From: CAYLLT01 sp964591605 | GTDB lineage: Bacteria > Planctomycetota > Phycisphaerae > UBA1845 > PWPN01 | Direction of reading: 5' to 3' | Length of the DNA: 14,469 nt | Assembly: GCA_964591605.1 (NCBI GenBank) | Contig: CAZQEN010000187.1 | Coordinates: 1 to 14,469, forward strand | Shown here: positions 5,862-12,933 of the stretch, one piece after another | Position numbering within the stretch: position 1 is the first letter of the stretch | How the letters are laid out: each line of letters begins with the position of its first letter | Notes under the pieces: generated by a model | The model's database searches: none | What the model was told of the DNA's origin: nothing | The model's input: only the letters and a program-made list of their open reading frames with translations | Translations under genes and position numbers: made by a program

Positions 5862-7826
5862 ATGGGTATCGCCGACATCGTCGTTTTTGTCGCGTTCGTG
5901 GTCGCGGTCATCGCCATCGGGTTGTGGAAGAGCGCCGGGGAGCAGACGCACAGCGAGCACGGGGCGCAGGATTACTTCCTGGCCGGCCGCGGGCTCGTCT
6001 GGTGGCTGGTGGGTTTCTCGCTCATCGCGGCCAATATCTCCACCGAGCAGTTCGTGGGCATGAGCGGCCAGGCCGCTGACTGGCTGGGGATGGCCATCGC
6101 CAGCTACGAGTGGATGGCGGCCATCACCCTCGTCGTCGTCGCGTTTCTGTTCCTGCCCAAGTTCCTGAGGAGCGGCATCTACACGATCCCGGAGTTCCTC
6201 GAATACCGCTACAACACGTTCGCCCGCACGGTGATGGCGATCTGCACGCTGATCATCCTGGTGGGCGTGCCGACGGCGTCGGTGATCTACTCCGGCGCGA
6301 AGGTGATCACCGTGAACTTCCAGGGCGCCTCCTTAGCGGGCCTCGATCTGGGCAGCATCACCGTGGGGTGCTGGATCATCGGCACGCTGTCGGCGGTGTA
6401 CGTGTTCGCGGGCGGGCTGAAGGCGTGCGCGTGGGCCGATCTGATCCAGGGGTCCGCCCTGATCGTGGGCGGCACGGTGATCGCGTACCTGGCCATGAAG
6501 ACGCTGGGGACGGCCGACCCGGCGGCGCTCGCCGCGACGGCCACCACTCCGGTCAGCCCCGAGGCCCTCGCCGGCGCCGGGGCGTGGGAGCGGTTGCGTC
6601 TGCTCAACGCCGGCGACTGGTCTGCCGGCAAGCTCCACATGGTGAAACCGGCGACCGATCCCGCCATCCCGTGGACGGCTCTGGTGGTCGGCCTGTGGAT
6701 TCCGAACTTCTTCTACTGGGGGCTCAACCAGTACATCACGCAGCGCACGCTCGGCTCGAAGTCGCTGGCCGAGGGACAGCGCGGCGTCATGTTCGCGGCA
6801 TTTCTGAAACTGCTCATCCCCTTCGTCGTGGTGATCCCCGGCATCCTCGCGTTCAACCTCTTCAACCGGCAGCTCTACGAAGAGGGAACCCGCAAGAACG
6901 CGGTGACCATGAAGGCCTTTGACGCCGGGGACCAGATGGTGTTCCCCTTTACGGCCAATTTCGCGAAGCTGAATCCACAGCAGGCGCAGGCGATCCTGGC
7001 CCACAATCAGAGTGTGCTGGGAGTTGCCGATCCGCCGGCCGCCGCGCCATCCGAGTCCTCGGACGCGCTGGCCGCCCGCAACGCCAGGCTGGTGGAACGG
7101 GCGGCGGAGAAGAACCTCAAAGTCGCCACCCGGCTCGTCGGCTATGATTACGACGCCGCCTTCCCCACCCTCATCCGCCAGCTCCTGCCGCCGGGCAACG
7201 GGTTGAAGGGTTTCGTTCTCGCGGCAATTTTCGGCGCGGTGGTCAGCTCGCTCGCCTCGATGCTCAACTCGTCCTCGACGATCTTCGCCATGGACATCTT
7301 CCGCAAGCTCAAGAAAAACGCGACGCAGTATCAGCTCGTCACCGTCGGCCGCATCTGCGTGATCGTGTTCATCCTGGTTGCCATGCTCATCGCACCCAAA
7401 CTGGACAATCCGGCATTCGGCGGCATTTTCACGTTCATCCAGGAGTTCCAGGGCTTCATCTCGCCGGGCATTCTGGCCATTTTCCTGTTCGGCGTGCTCG
7501 TCCATAAGGCGCCTCGGGCGTGCGGAACGGTGGGGCTGCTGCTGAACCCCGTCCTGTATGGCCTGATCAAGTGGGCCGACAAGGTCCCCGGCCTGGGCTC
7601 CACGCGCTTTGGCGAACTGGCCGGCGTCGCGTTTCTGAACCGCATGGCGATCTGTTTCGCGGCGGTGCTGCTGGTCCTGACGATCATGCGCCTGACCATG
7701 CCGATGCCCGCGCCGGTCAGCCTGCCGGTCAACACGAAGATCAACCTCGAGAGCAAGGGCGACGTCAAGGTCTGGGGAGTGGTGGTGGTGCTGCTGACGC
7801 TCTCCCTCTATGCGATCTTCTGGTGA
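5862..7826 (+). CDS. Sodium/sugar symporter, SSS family (vSGLT-like)
   Basis: The 654-residue product is a sodium:solute symporter with about 14 membrane helices, importing a sugar with Na+. It resembles the Vibrio galactose transporter vSGLT closely at its working sites: NISTEQF (58-64, substrate Asn and Gln), ASYEW (80-84, substrate Glu), LNQYITQRTL (Asn289), FLKL (Lys316), SSLASMLNSSSTIFAMDI (Na+-site serines 462-463) and FIQEFQGFISPG (Gln527). All sugar-contacting positions of vSGLT thus appear kept, so glucose or galactose is the likely cargo. A long non-membrane insert at about 336-445, partly Ala/Pro/Ser-rich, separates two helices, and another loop lies at about 215-270. The ATG at 5862 starts a typical first helix; the ribosome site is weak (GAG about 9 bases upstream). 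It lies downstream of the mutarotase gene and overlaps the next gene. Confidence 0.93.
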   Translation: MGIADIVVFVAFVVAVIAIGLWKSAGEQTHSEHGAQDYFLAGRGLVWWLVGFSLIAANISTEQFVGMSGQAADWLGMAIASYEWMAAITLVVVAFLFLPKFLRSGIYTIPEFLEYRYNTFARTVMAICTLIILVGVPTASVIYSGAKVITVNFQGASLAGLDLGSITVGCWIIGTLSAVYVFAGGLKACAWADLIQGSALIVGGTVIAYLAMKTLGTADPAALAATATTPVSPEALAGAGAWERLRLLNAGDWSAGKLHMVKPATDPAIPWTALVVGLWIPNFFYWGLNQYITQRTLGSKSLAEGQRGVMFAAFLKLLIPFVVVIPGILAFNLFNRQLYEEGTRKNAVTMKAFDAGDQMVFPFTANFAKLNPQQAQAILAHNQSVLGVADPPAAAPSESSDALAARNARLVERAAEKNLKVATRLVGYDYDAAFPTLIRQLLPPGNGLKGFVLAAIFGAVVSSLASMLNSSSTIFAMDIFRKLKKNATQYQLVTVGRICVIVFILVAMLIAPKLDNPAFGGIFTFIQEFQGFISPGILAIFLFGVLVHKAPRACGTVGLLLNPVLYGLIKWADKVPGLGSTRFGELAGVAFLNRMAICFAAVLLVLTIMRLTMPMPAPVSLPVNTKINLESKGDVKVWGVVVVLLTLSLYAIFW

Positions 7827-8832
7827 GAATCGGGCCGTGAGCGGTGAGATCCCCGACCCTGCACCCGTCATCGTGCTGTCCGCGGCGGACCGGCGCAGGG
7901 AGCGGGCGCGTCGAATCGCCCGTCTGTTGAGCGCGCTGCTCGCGGCAGTGCTGATCATCGACCTCACCATCCGGGATCGCTTCCCCGTCCTGTCAGTGGT
8001 GTTCTATGCGACGCCGTTTCCGGTCCAGACGCTCTGGATTTCAGTCGTCGCATGGGTCTGGTGGCGGGCGGGCTGGCGAAAGCTTGCCGGCATGTGGGCG
8101 GCGGGCGCGCTTCTGGCCATGGCCTGCCTCGTCTACCAGACGTTCATCTATTCGCCTCCAGCGGTCAGAATCGAGGGATCCACCGCGCCGGTGCGCGTGA
8201 TGTTCTGGAATGTGGCCCGGACCGAGTTCTTTCGCGACCGCATCGCACCCGACATCCTGAAACACAGCGCGGAGATCGTGGGCCTCGTAGAGGCCGGGCC
8301 GTCGACCGACGCACAGATCGCCTTCTGGCGGAAGGCATTTCCGGACTGGTCGCTGTCTGACCTGCGATCGGGCATGCTGCTCCTGTCGCGCGGACCGATC
8401 ACGGAGGAGGCGCGTCTCGAGCTGGGCGACGGCGGTCGATGTCGCCGATTCATCCTGAGTGTGCGCGGCCGGCGCATGCGGATTCTCCTGGTCGATATCA
8501 AGAGCAATCCGTTCCTGCGGCGGCGTGAGCCGCTGGAAGCCCTCGATCGACATGTCCGATCGCTGGCGGACGAGCCGCTGGTGATCATGGGCGATTTCAA
8601 TACGCCCGGCGATTCGGTGTGGTTCGAATCGCTGCGCGATCACTGCCGCAACGCGTTCGAGGTGGCGGGCCGGGGCTATCGGCCGACCTGGCCGGTGCCG
8701 GTCCCGGTGCTGCGACTCGATCACATCTGGTGCAACGCGGCCGTGACGCCGATTCGCGCGTGGCACGAGTGGTCCATCGCTTCGGATCATCGGGCGGTGA
8801 TCGCAGAGATCGTGCCGGTTTCACCGCACTGA
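7810..8832 (+). CDS. Membrane-anchored endonuclease/exonuclease/phosphatase-fold protein
   Basis: The product (340 residues from this ATG) has about three hydrophobic segments (36-54, 61-84, 92-112) and then an EEP-fold domain. The EEP metal-enzyme motifs are present: FWNVAR (N134), VGLVEAGP (E161), VIMGDFNTP (D262, N264), LDHIW (D304, H305) and ASDHRAVIAEI (D326, H327). The family cuts phosphodiester or phosphomonoester bonds in DNA, lipids or inositol phosphates, and the substrate here is unknown. The catalytic domain follows the last helix, so it may face the periplasm. The start overlaps the symporter stop by 17 bases. An alternative GTG at 7837, just after that stop, would remove 9 residues and is equally possible. 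The overlap suggests co-transcription with the symporter gene. Confidence 0.85.
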   Translation: MRSSGENRAVSGEIPDPAPVIVLSAADRRRERARRIARLLSALLAAVLIIDLTIRDRFPVLSVVFYATPFPVQTLWISVVAWVWWRAGWRKLAGMWAAGALLAMACLVYQTFIYSPPAVRIEGSTAPVRVMFWNVARTEFFRDRIAPDILKHSAEIVGLVEAGPSTDAQIAFWRKAFPDWSLSDLRSGMLLLSRGPITEEARLELGDGGRCRRFILSVRGRRMRILLVDIKSNPFLRRREPLEALDRHVRSLADEPLVIMGDFNTPGDSVWFESLRDHCRNAFEVAGRGYRPTWPVPVPVLRLDHIWCNAAVTPIRAWHEWSIASDHRAVIAEIVPVSPH

Positions 8833-8950
8833 GGATGGCCCTGATCGGCGTTCATCTGCGTCCAACGTCCGTTTCCGGCGGTTGGGCGAAGGACGGTGGC
8901 CCTCGCAGTGCGGGTCCTCCGTGCCCCGCGCGCTCGCTCGCCGGGTCGCC

Positions 8951-8956
8951 TATAAT
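8951..8956 (+). promoter_or_regulatory. -10 box (TATAAT) placed for a leaderless uvrC transcript
   Basis: A perfect TATAAT is followed by exactly 7 bases and then the uvrC ATG at 8964. The mRNA would begin at or next to the start codon. No Shine-Dalgarno sequence precedes the ATG, and the -35 region is GC-only. The same arrangement occurs at 2151-2156. The remaining part of 8833-8950 shows no gene. Confidence 0.5.
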
Positions 8957-8963
8957 CTGAGCC

Positions 8964-10532
8964 ATGACGGTGAACGATGGGAGCGAGTCAGGGCGGGGAC
9001 GACAGCTCGGGAATCGCCGCGTCGATCCGTTGCCCGGCGCGCAGCTTCCCGCTCCGGAAGGTTCGTCGGCCGTCGAGCCTCCCGCCGGCCCGCTGGATGC
9101 TCTGCCGCTGCCCGAGACGTCCCGTGGCCGCGACTGGTCGATTCAGAATCTTCTCGACAGGATCGCGCTGCTCCCCAAAACGCCCGGTGTCTACCTGTTC
9201 AAGGATGCCCGCGGCACCGTGCTCTACATCGGCAAGGCCAAAGACCTGCGCAGCCGCGTGAGCAGCTACTTTCAGGCGTCGGCCGACCTGCTGGCCACGC
9301 GCGGGCCCGAGATCGCCCGGATGTGCACGCTCGTCCGCGACATCGACTTCCTCGACTGCGAGACCGAGGTCGACGCTCTGCTCACCGAGAGTCGGCTCAT
9401 CAAGGACATCCAGCCGCCCTACAACGAGCGGCTGCGCGACGACAAGACGTTTCCGTACCTGGAGATCACGACGGGCGACGACTTCCCCGGCGTCTACGTG
9501 ACGCGCAAGCCGCGGCTCAAGGGGAGCAAGCTGTACGGACCGTTCACCAGCGCGGCCGGCCTGCGCGACGCGGTCAACGCGATGCAGAAGGTCTTCAAGT
9601 TCCGCACGTGCGAGCTGGAGATCGAGGAGGGCGACGAGCGGCGGCGGCACTTCCGGCCGTGCCTGCTGCACGCGATCAACCAGTGTACGGCCCCGTGCGC
9701 CGCGCTCATCAGCCAGGAGCAGTACGCCGAGGACATCGAACGGCTGAAGAAATTCCTGGCCTCCAAGCGCAGCGTCGTGCTGCGCGGGCTCAAGAAGGAC
9801 ATGGAAGCCGCGGCGGCCGAGAAACGGTTCGAGGACGCCGCCCGCCTGCGCGATCAGATCAAGACGCTCCAGGCACTGAGTCTCTCGGGCGAAGTGGACG
9901 AGGATGTGCAGCCCGAGGTGTTCTACGTCGACCCGCAGAAGGGCTTGCAGCGGCTGGGCGAAATCCTCGAGCTCGAGCAGACGCCGCGAACGATCGAGGG
10001 CATCGACATCGCCAACCTGCACGGCGGCGAATCGTGCGGCTCGCTCGTCTGCTTCATCGACGGCAAGCCGTTCAAGAGCGGCTACAAGCGGTTCCGCATC
10101 AAGACCGTCGAGGGGATCGACGATTACGCGATGATCCGCGAGGTCGTGCTGCGGCGGTACCGCTACGCGGCCGAGGGCGAGGAGCTGTATCCCGACCTGA
10201 TCCTCATTGACGGCGGCCTCGGCCAGCTTCACGCCGCCGAATCCGCCTTCGCCGACATGGACATGAAGCCGCCGATGGTCATCTCGCTGGCCAAGCGCGA
10301 GGAAGAGATCTACATCCAGGCCCGCAGCCGGCCGATCCGCCTCACGCGCAACAACCCCGCCCTGCGCCTGCTCCAGCAGGTCCGCGACGAGGCCCACCGC
10401 TTCGCCCAGCATTACCACCACATCCTCCGCCGCAAGCGCACCTTCGACGAAGACGTCGCCTCCGGCCGACGGCCGCCTCCCTCAAAGCGAAGATCACCAC
10501 GGAGTCACGGAGAGCACGGAGATGCGATCTGA
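8964..10532 (+). CDS. uvrC: Excinuclease ABC subunit C, short form
   Basis: UvrC makes the incisions on both sides of a lesion after UvrA/UvrB load in nucleotide excision repair. After an extra N-terminal 60 residues rich in Pro, Ala and Gly comes the GIY-YIG nuclease (KTPGVYLFKD at 72-81, VLYIGKAKDLRSRV at 86-99, Glu in TESRLIK). Four cysteines (216, 233, 241, 245) match the UvrC cluster site. The UvrB-binding motif is near 276-305. The RNase H-like nuclease keeps D348 (IEGIDIAN), D416 (LILIDGGLGQL) and H478 (RDEAHRFA). About 100 residues usual between the UVR motif and the RNase H core are absent, and no helix-hairpin-helix follows HHILRRKRTF. At 522 residues it is shorter than the usual 600 or so. 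Both features are, as I recall, lineage traits of planctomycetes. The last 14 residues are encoded by a short repeat. Confidence 0.93.
   Translation: MTVNDGSESGRGRQLGNRRVDPLPGAQLPAPEGSSAVEPPAGPLDALPLPETSRGRDWSIQNLLDRIALLPKTPGVYLFKDARGTVLYIGKAKDLRSRVSSYFQASADLLATRGPEIARMCTLVRDIDFLDCETEVDALLTESRLIKDIQPPYNERLRDDKTFPYLEITTGDDFPGVYVTRKPRLKGSKLYGPFTSAAGLRDAVNAMQKVFKFRTCELEIEEGDERRRHFRPCLLHAINQCTAPCAALISQEQYAEDIERLKKFLASKRSVVLRGLKKDMEAAAAEKRFEDAARLRDQIKTLQALSLSGEVDEDVQPEVFYVDPQKGLQRLGEILELEQTPRTIEGIDIANLHGGESCGSLVCFIDGKPFKSGYKRFRIKTVEGIDDYAMIREVVLRRYRYAAEGEELYPDLILIDGGLGQLHAAESAFADMDMKPPMVISLAKREEEIYIQARSRPIRLTRNNPALRLLQQVRDEAHRFAQHYHHILRRKRTFDEDVASGRRPPPSKRRSPRSHGEHGDAI
10498..10521 (+). repeat. 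Three copies of CACGGAG at the 3' end of uvrC
   Basis: CACGGAG occurs at 10498, 10506 and 10515, with 1- and 2-base spacers. The pattern (accacggagncacggagn) is one I know as a dispersed sequence in many bacterial genomes. It encodes the UvrC tail SPRSHGEHGD and also supplies the GGAG (10518-10521) before the next gene. Confidence 0.6.
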
Positions 10533-10957
10533 ACGAGCCCCCACCCAGTGACGAGAACTCGACCGCCCACGCATCGGATTCGGGTCTTCGCTGTCCATTC
10601 TGCGACAACACCAGAGGCCATCGACTGGTCTGGAGTCGGACGAACCCCCTGCGCTTCGCGATGATCGGCGTACTGATCGCTGTCGGCATGGCACTCATGA
10701 TCGTGAGCCGGGGCTTGATCTTGGCAGATCCGTTGTTGTGGGGCCCGACGAGCTGGATCCGTCTCTATCGCTGGTGTGGGATCTGCGATGCGGTTTTCCT
10801 GGCCGCTCAACCGCGACTGGAGTATCCGCGATGTGGACCGTGCGAATACGATTTGACGGGAAACGTGTCCGGAGTATGCCCGGAATGCGGCTGGAAACTT
10901 ACGACCAGAATGAAGGCGCTGGTAAGGTCCAGGACAAGGGCTGGACAAATGAGTTAG
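10529..10957 (+). CDS. Small membrane protein with zinc ribbons (probable CTG start)
   Basis: The 142-residue frame has four CxxC pairs: CPFC (22-25), CGIC (83-86), CGPC (102-105) and CPEC (117-120). One hydrophobic segment lies at about 45-66. The C-terminal part CEYDLTGNVSGVCPECGW is the zinc ribbon seen in many small planctomycete proteins of unknown function. An ATG at 10661 would give 98 residues but lose the first CxxC and start inside the membrane segment. The frame stays open further upstream without ATG or GTG. CTG at 10529 fits best: GGAG lies 7 bases before it, and it overlaps the uvrC stop as CTGA, the usual form of translational coupling. The start is inferred; the frame from 10592 on is well supported by the cysteine motifs. 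The function is unknown. Confidence 0.65.
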   Translation: MNEPPPSDENSTAHASDSGLRCPFCDNTRGHRLVWSRTNPLRFAMIGVLIAVGMALMIVSRGLILADPLLWGPTSWIRLYRWCGICDAVFLAAQPRLEYPRCGPCEYDLTGNVSGVCPECGWKLTTRMKALVRSRTRAGQMS

Positions 10958-11001
10958 GTGAAAGTTAAACTTCCCGCCGGCTCGATTCGAAAGGGATTTC
11001 C

Positions 11002-11943
11002 ATGGGAGCCGCCAGATCCCGGCGCAGGACGCACAAGGAGGAACCCTCCCTCTTTTCGGTGCAGCTTTCCGGCACGTCAGGGGCCTACGACCTTGTACGT
11101 GCGGACGCTTTCGAGTGGCTGGCCGGGACGGCTCCGCGCTCCATCCACGCCGTCGTGACAGACCCTCCGTACGGCCTCGTCGAGTATTCCTCCGCCGAGT
11201 TGGACAAGATGGCACGCGGCAGGGGAGGCGTGTGGAGGATCCCGCCGTCCTTTGATGGCTGCCGCCGCCGCCCGCTGCCGCGGTTCACCGTGCTCGATCA
11301 CAAGGACCACGCACGGCTGCGGGCGTTCTTTACGTCGCTGTCGCGTCTGCTCTATCCGGCGCTGGTGCCGGGGGCGCATGTCTTCATCGCCACGAATCCT
11401 CTCGTGTCTCACCTTGTCTACGAGCCGTTCATCGCTGCGGGTTTCGAGAAGCGCGGAGAGATTATCCGCGTGGTCTATACGCTGCGCGGCGGCGATCGGC
11501 CCAAGAATGCGCACGACGAATTCCCGGACGTTTCGGTCATGCCGAAATCGTGCTGGGAGCCATGGGGGCTCTTCCGCAAGCCGTGCGAGGGCCGCGTGCA
11601 GGACAATCTTCGCAAGTGGAAAACCGGCGGACTTCGCCGGATATCGGAGGACGAGCCCTTCAAGGATCTGATCATGTCGTCGCCCGCCCGCGGACGGGAG
11701 CGCGAGATCGCCCCCCATCCATCGCTCAAGCCGCAACACTTCATGCGCCAGCTCGCGCGGGCGTCACTCCCGCTGGGTGAGGGCGTCATTCTGGATCCGT
11801 TCATGGGTTCGGGCTCCACTGTCGCTGCCGCCAGCGCGCTGGGCCTGCGGAGCATCGGGCTCGAAGCCAACCCGGAATATTTCAAAATGGCGACCGCGGC
11901 TATCCCGATGTTGTCGCAAATCGATGTCAACGGACGCTCGTAA
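11002..11943 (+). CDS. Site-specific DNA methyltransferase, beta class (N6-adenine or N4-cytosine)
   Basis: The 313-residue product carries the catalytic motif DPPYG at 54-58, before the cofactor motif DPFMGSGST at 265-273. This order marks a beta-class amino-methyltransferase acting on adenine N6 or cytosine N4 with S-adenosylmethionine. HPSLKP (239-244) before the cofactor motif is also typical. The long middle part (FPDVSVMPKSCWEPWGLFRK and TGGLRR) probably holds target recognition; the target cannot be read from it. AAGGGA about 6 bases before the ATG supports the start. The next gene begins 3 bases after its stop and has a nuclease-like pattern, so this is probably the modification half of a type II restriction-modification system. 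A solitary methyltransferase is the alternative. Confidence 0.88.
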   Translation: MGAARSRRRTHKEEPSLFSVQLSGTSGAYDLVRADAFEWLAGTAPRSIHAVVTDPPYGLVEYSSAELDKMARGRGGVWRIPPSFDGCRRRPLPRFTVLDHKDHARLRAFFTSLSRLLYPALVPGAHVFIATNPLVSHLVYEPFIAAGFEKRGEIIRVVYTLRGGDRPKNAHDEFPDVSVMPKSCWEPWGLFRKPCEGRVQDNLRKWKTGGLRRISEDEPFKDLIMSSPARGREREIAPHPSLKPQHFMRQLARASLPLGEGVILDPFMGSGSTVAAASALGLRSIGLEANPEYFKMATAAIPMLSQIDVNGRS

Positions 11944-11946
11944 TCC

Positions 11947-12561
11947 ATGCCGAGAGCCGCAGATTTCGATCATGGCGTCCCCTTGCCTCCGGGCCTCACC
12001 GTCAGCGCGATCCGGCGAGCCATCCAGTACGTGGAACGGGAGCTCGTTGACCTTGTGGACATCTACTACGAGCAGATGAACGTCTTCAGCGGGATTGTGG
12101 GCATCTATGGGACCAAGGCGCTGGACTCGGTGAGCAACTATGAGAAGCATCGCCACACCGACACGCGGCAACAGCGTTTCCCAGACCTGTGCCGCAGGGG
12201 GTCCAGAGAACCCCGCCAGCCGTGCGACTGTCTCGAGAGCAAGGGCAGCAAACGACCGTGGGCCATCCAGTCACACTACGACCACCCCGGCTGGTACATC
12301 ATCTGGCGATACCTGGTCGATCCGACCGAAACGCTGGAGCCGGGGCGCCCCGTCGTCATCTGGCGCGTGGACGTGGTTTTTCTGGAGAAGAGCGACTGGA
12401 AATATGAGGGAAGCAGGGCTGGCGAAGCCGGAGGAGACCGCACGCACACCTTCGGCGTGAAGAACGCCGCCGCCAAACTCAAAGGTAAGGCCGTATACCG
12501 CCGACAGGATGTCATCATCCGAGATGGCAAGCCCATTCCGCGCAACGGGAACAGCGATTGA
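11947..12561 (+). CDS. Putative type II restriction endonuclease (unrecognised family)
   Basis: I do not recognise this 204-residue protein as a named family. Position argues for a restriction enzyme: it starts 3 bases after the methyltransferase stop on the same strand. The sequence contains a plausible PD-(D/E)xK site: FPDL with P79-D80, then LESKGS with E97 and K99, followed by a tryptophan- and histidine-rich stretch (SHYDHPGWYIIWRY, 109-122) and a strand-like segment (PVVIWRVDVVFLEKSDWKY). The 16-residue gap between the Asp and Glu lies within the range for such enzymes. The length is normal for a type II enzyme. The N-terminal half is helical (AIRRAIQYVERELVDLVDIYYEQM). No helicase or ATPase motif is present. 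Identity as a nuclease is an inference from motif plus context. Confidence 0.72.
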   Translation: MPRAADFDHGVPLPPGLTVSAIRRAIQYVERELVDLVDIYYEQMNVFSGIVGIYGTKALDSVSNYEKHRHTDTRQQRFPDLCRRGSREPRQPCDCLESKGSKRPWAIQSHYDHPGWYIIWRYLVDPTETLEPGRPVVIWRVDVVFLEKSDWKYEGSRAGEAGGDRTHTFGVKNAAAKLKGKAVYRRQDVIIRDGKPIPRNGNSD

Positions 12562-12831
12562 CCGGGGTACCCCCTCACCCGCAACACATCCGGTGTCTGT
12601 CCGGAATGCGGGTGGAGGCTGCCGGCGCGGCTTCCGACGACCATTCGCCATAAGACTTGGCTCGATTCGCGGGAAAAGAGGCGACTTCTCCGCGCCATGA
12701 GCCCCGTCCGGCGACAGATTCAGCGAGCTGCGGGCCAATCACCGGACGGGAGGAGATCGGAGAGGGTGTACCACAAGTCCACCCGGAGTGGACCGGCGGT
12801 GTACTGTAACTTGCCGATGAATTGCATCTAA
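12562..12831 (+). pseudogene. Start-less remnant of a zinc-ribbon protein gene
   Basis: Directly after the TGA of the putative endonuclease, in the same frame, 89 codons run without a stop to TAA at 12829-12831. The first codons read GYPLTRNTSGVCPECGWRL, which lines up with YDLTGNVSGVCPECGWKL of the intact gene at 10529-10957. The first CxxC and everything before it are missing and no start codon is present, so this is probably a broken 3' part of a related gene. The rest (RREKRRLL-like basic sequence) is unrelated to the intact copy. A GGGGTACCCC palindrome (12564-12573) marks the junction. The gap continues to 12933 without another supportable gene. Confidence 0.55.
12777..12793. repeat. 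Perfect 6-bp hairpin
   Basis: GTCCAC (12777-12782) and GTGGAC (12788-12793) pair perfectly around CCGGA. It lies near the end of the zinc-ribbon remnant, about 140 bases before the methyltransferase-like gene at 12934. No T-run follows. It could be a weak terminator or an operator. Confidence 0.35.
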
Positions 12832-12933
12832 TGATCGTTGCCGCGGTGGCCCGGGCCGGCCCATCCGCGGTTTTCCAGACTTTCCATGGGATTCAGGTCC
12901 CTTCGGGGATGGTTCGGCTCTCGGAGACCAGCT

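Noticed and set aside
6333..7970. 545-codon open frame on the minus strand
   Set aside because: It is antisense to the symporter, whose motifs are unmistakable. The product is Arg/Glu/His-rich with no domain, as expected from GC-rich reverse frames.
8882..10210. 442-codon open frame on the plus strand, one frame off uvrC
   Set aside because: It overlaps uvrC almost entirely and its product is Arg/Gly/Ala-rich shadow sequence.
8988..10421. 477-codon open frame on the minus strand
   Set aside because: It lies fully opposite uvrC, whose catalytic motifs are intact, and shows no family features of its own.
10498..10521. The short direct repeats as a CRISPR array
   Set aside because: The units are 7 bases with 1-2 base spacers, and no cas gene is present.
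12838..12933. Longer N-terminus for mddA from the ATG at 12838
   Set aside because: The added residues are basic and outside the family, and the ATG at 12934 has a well-placed GGAG.
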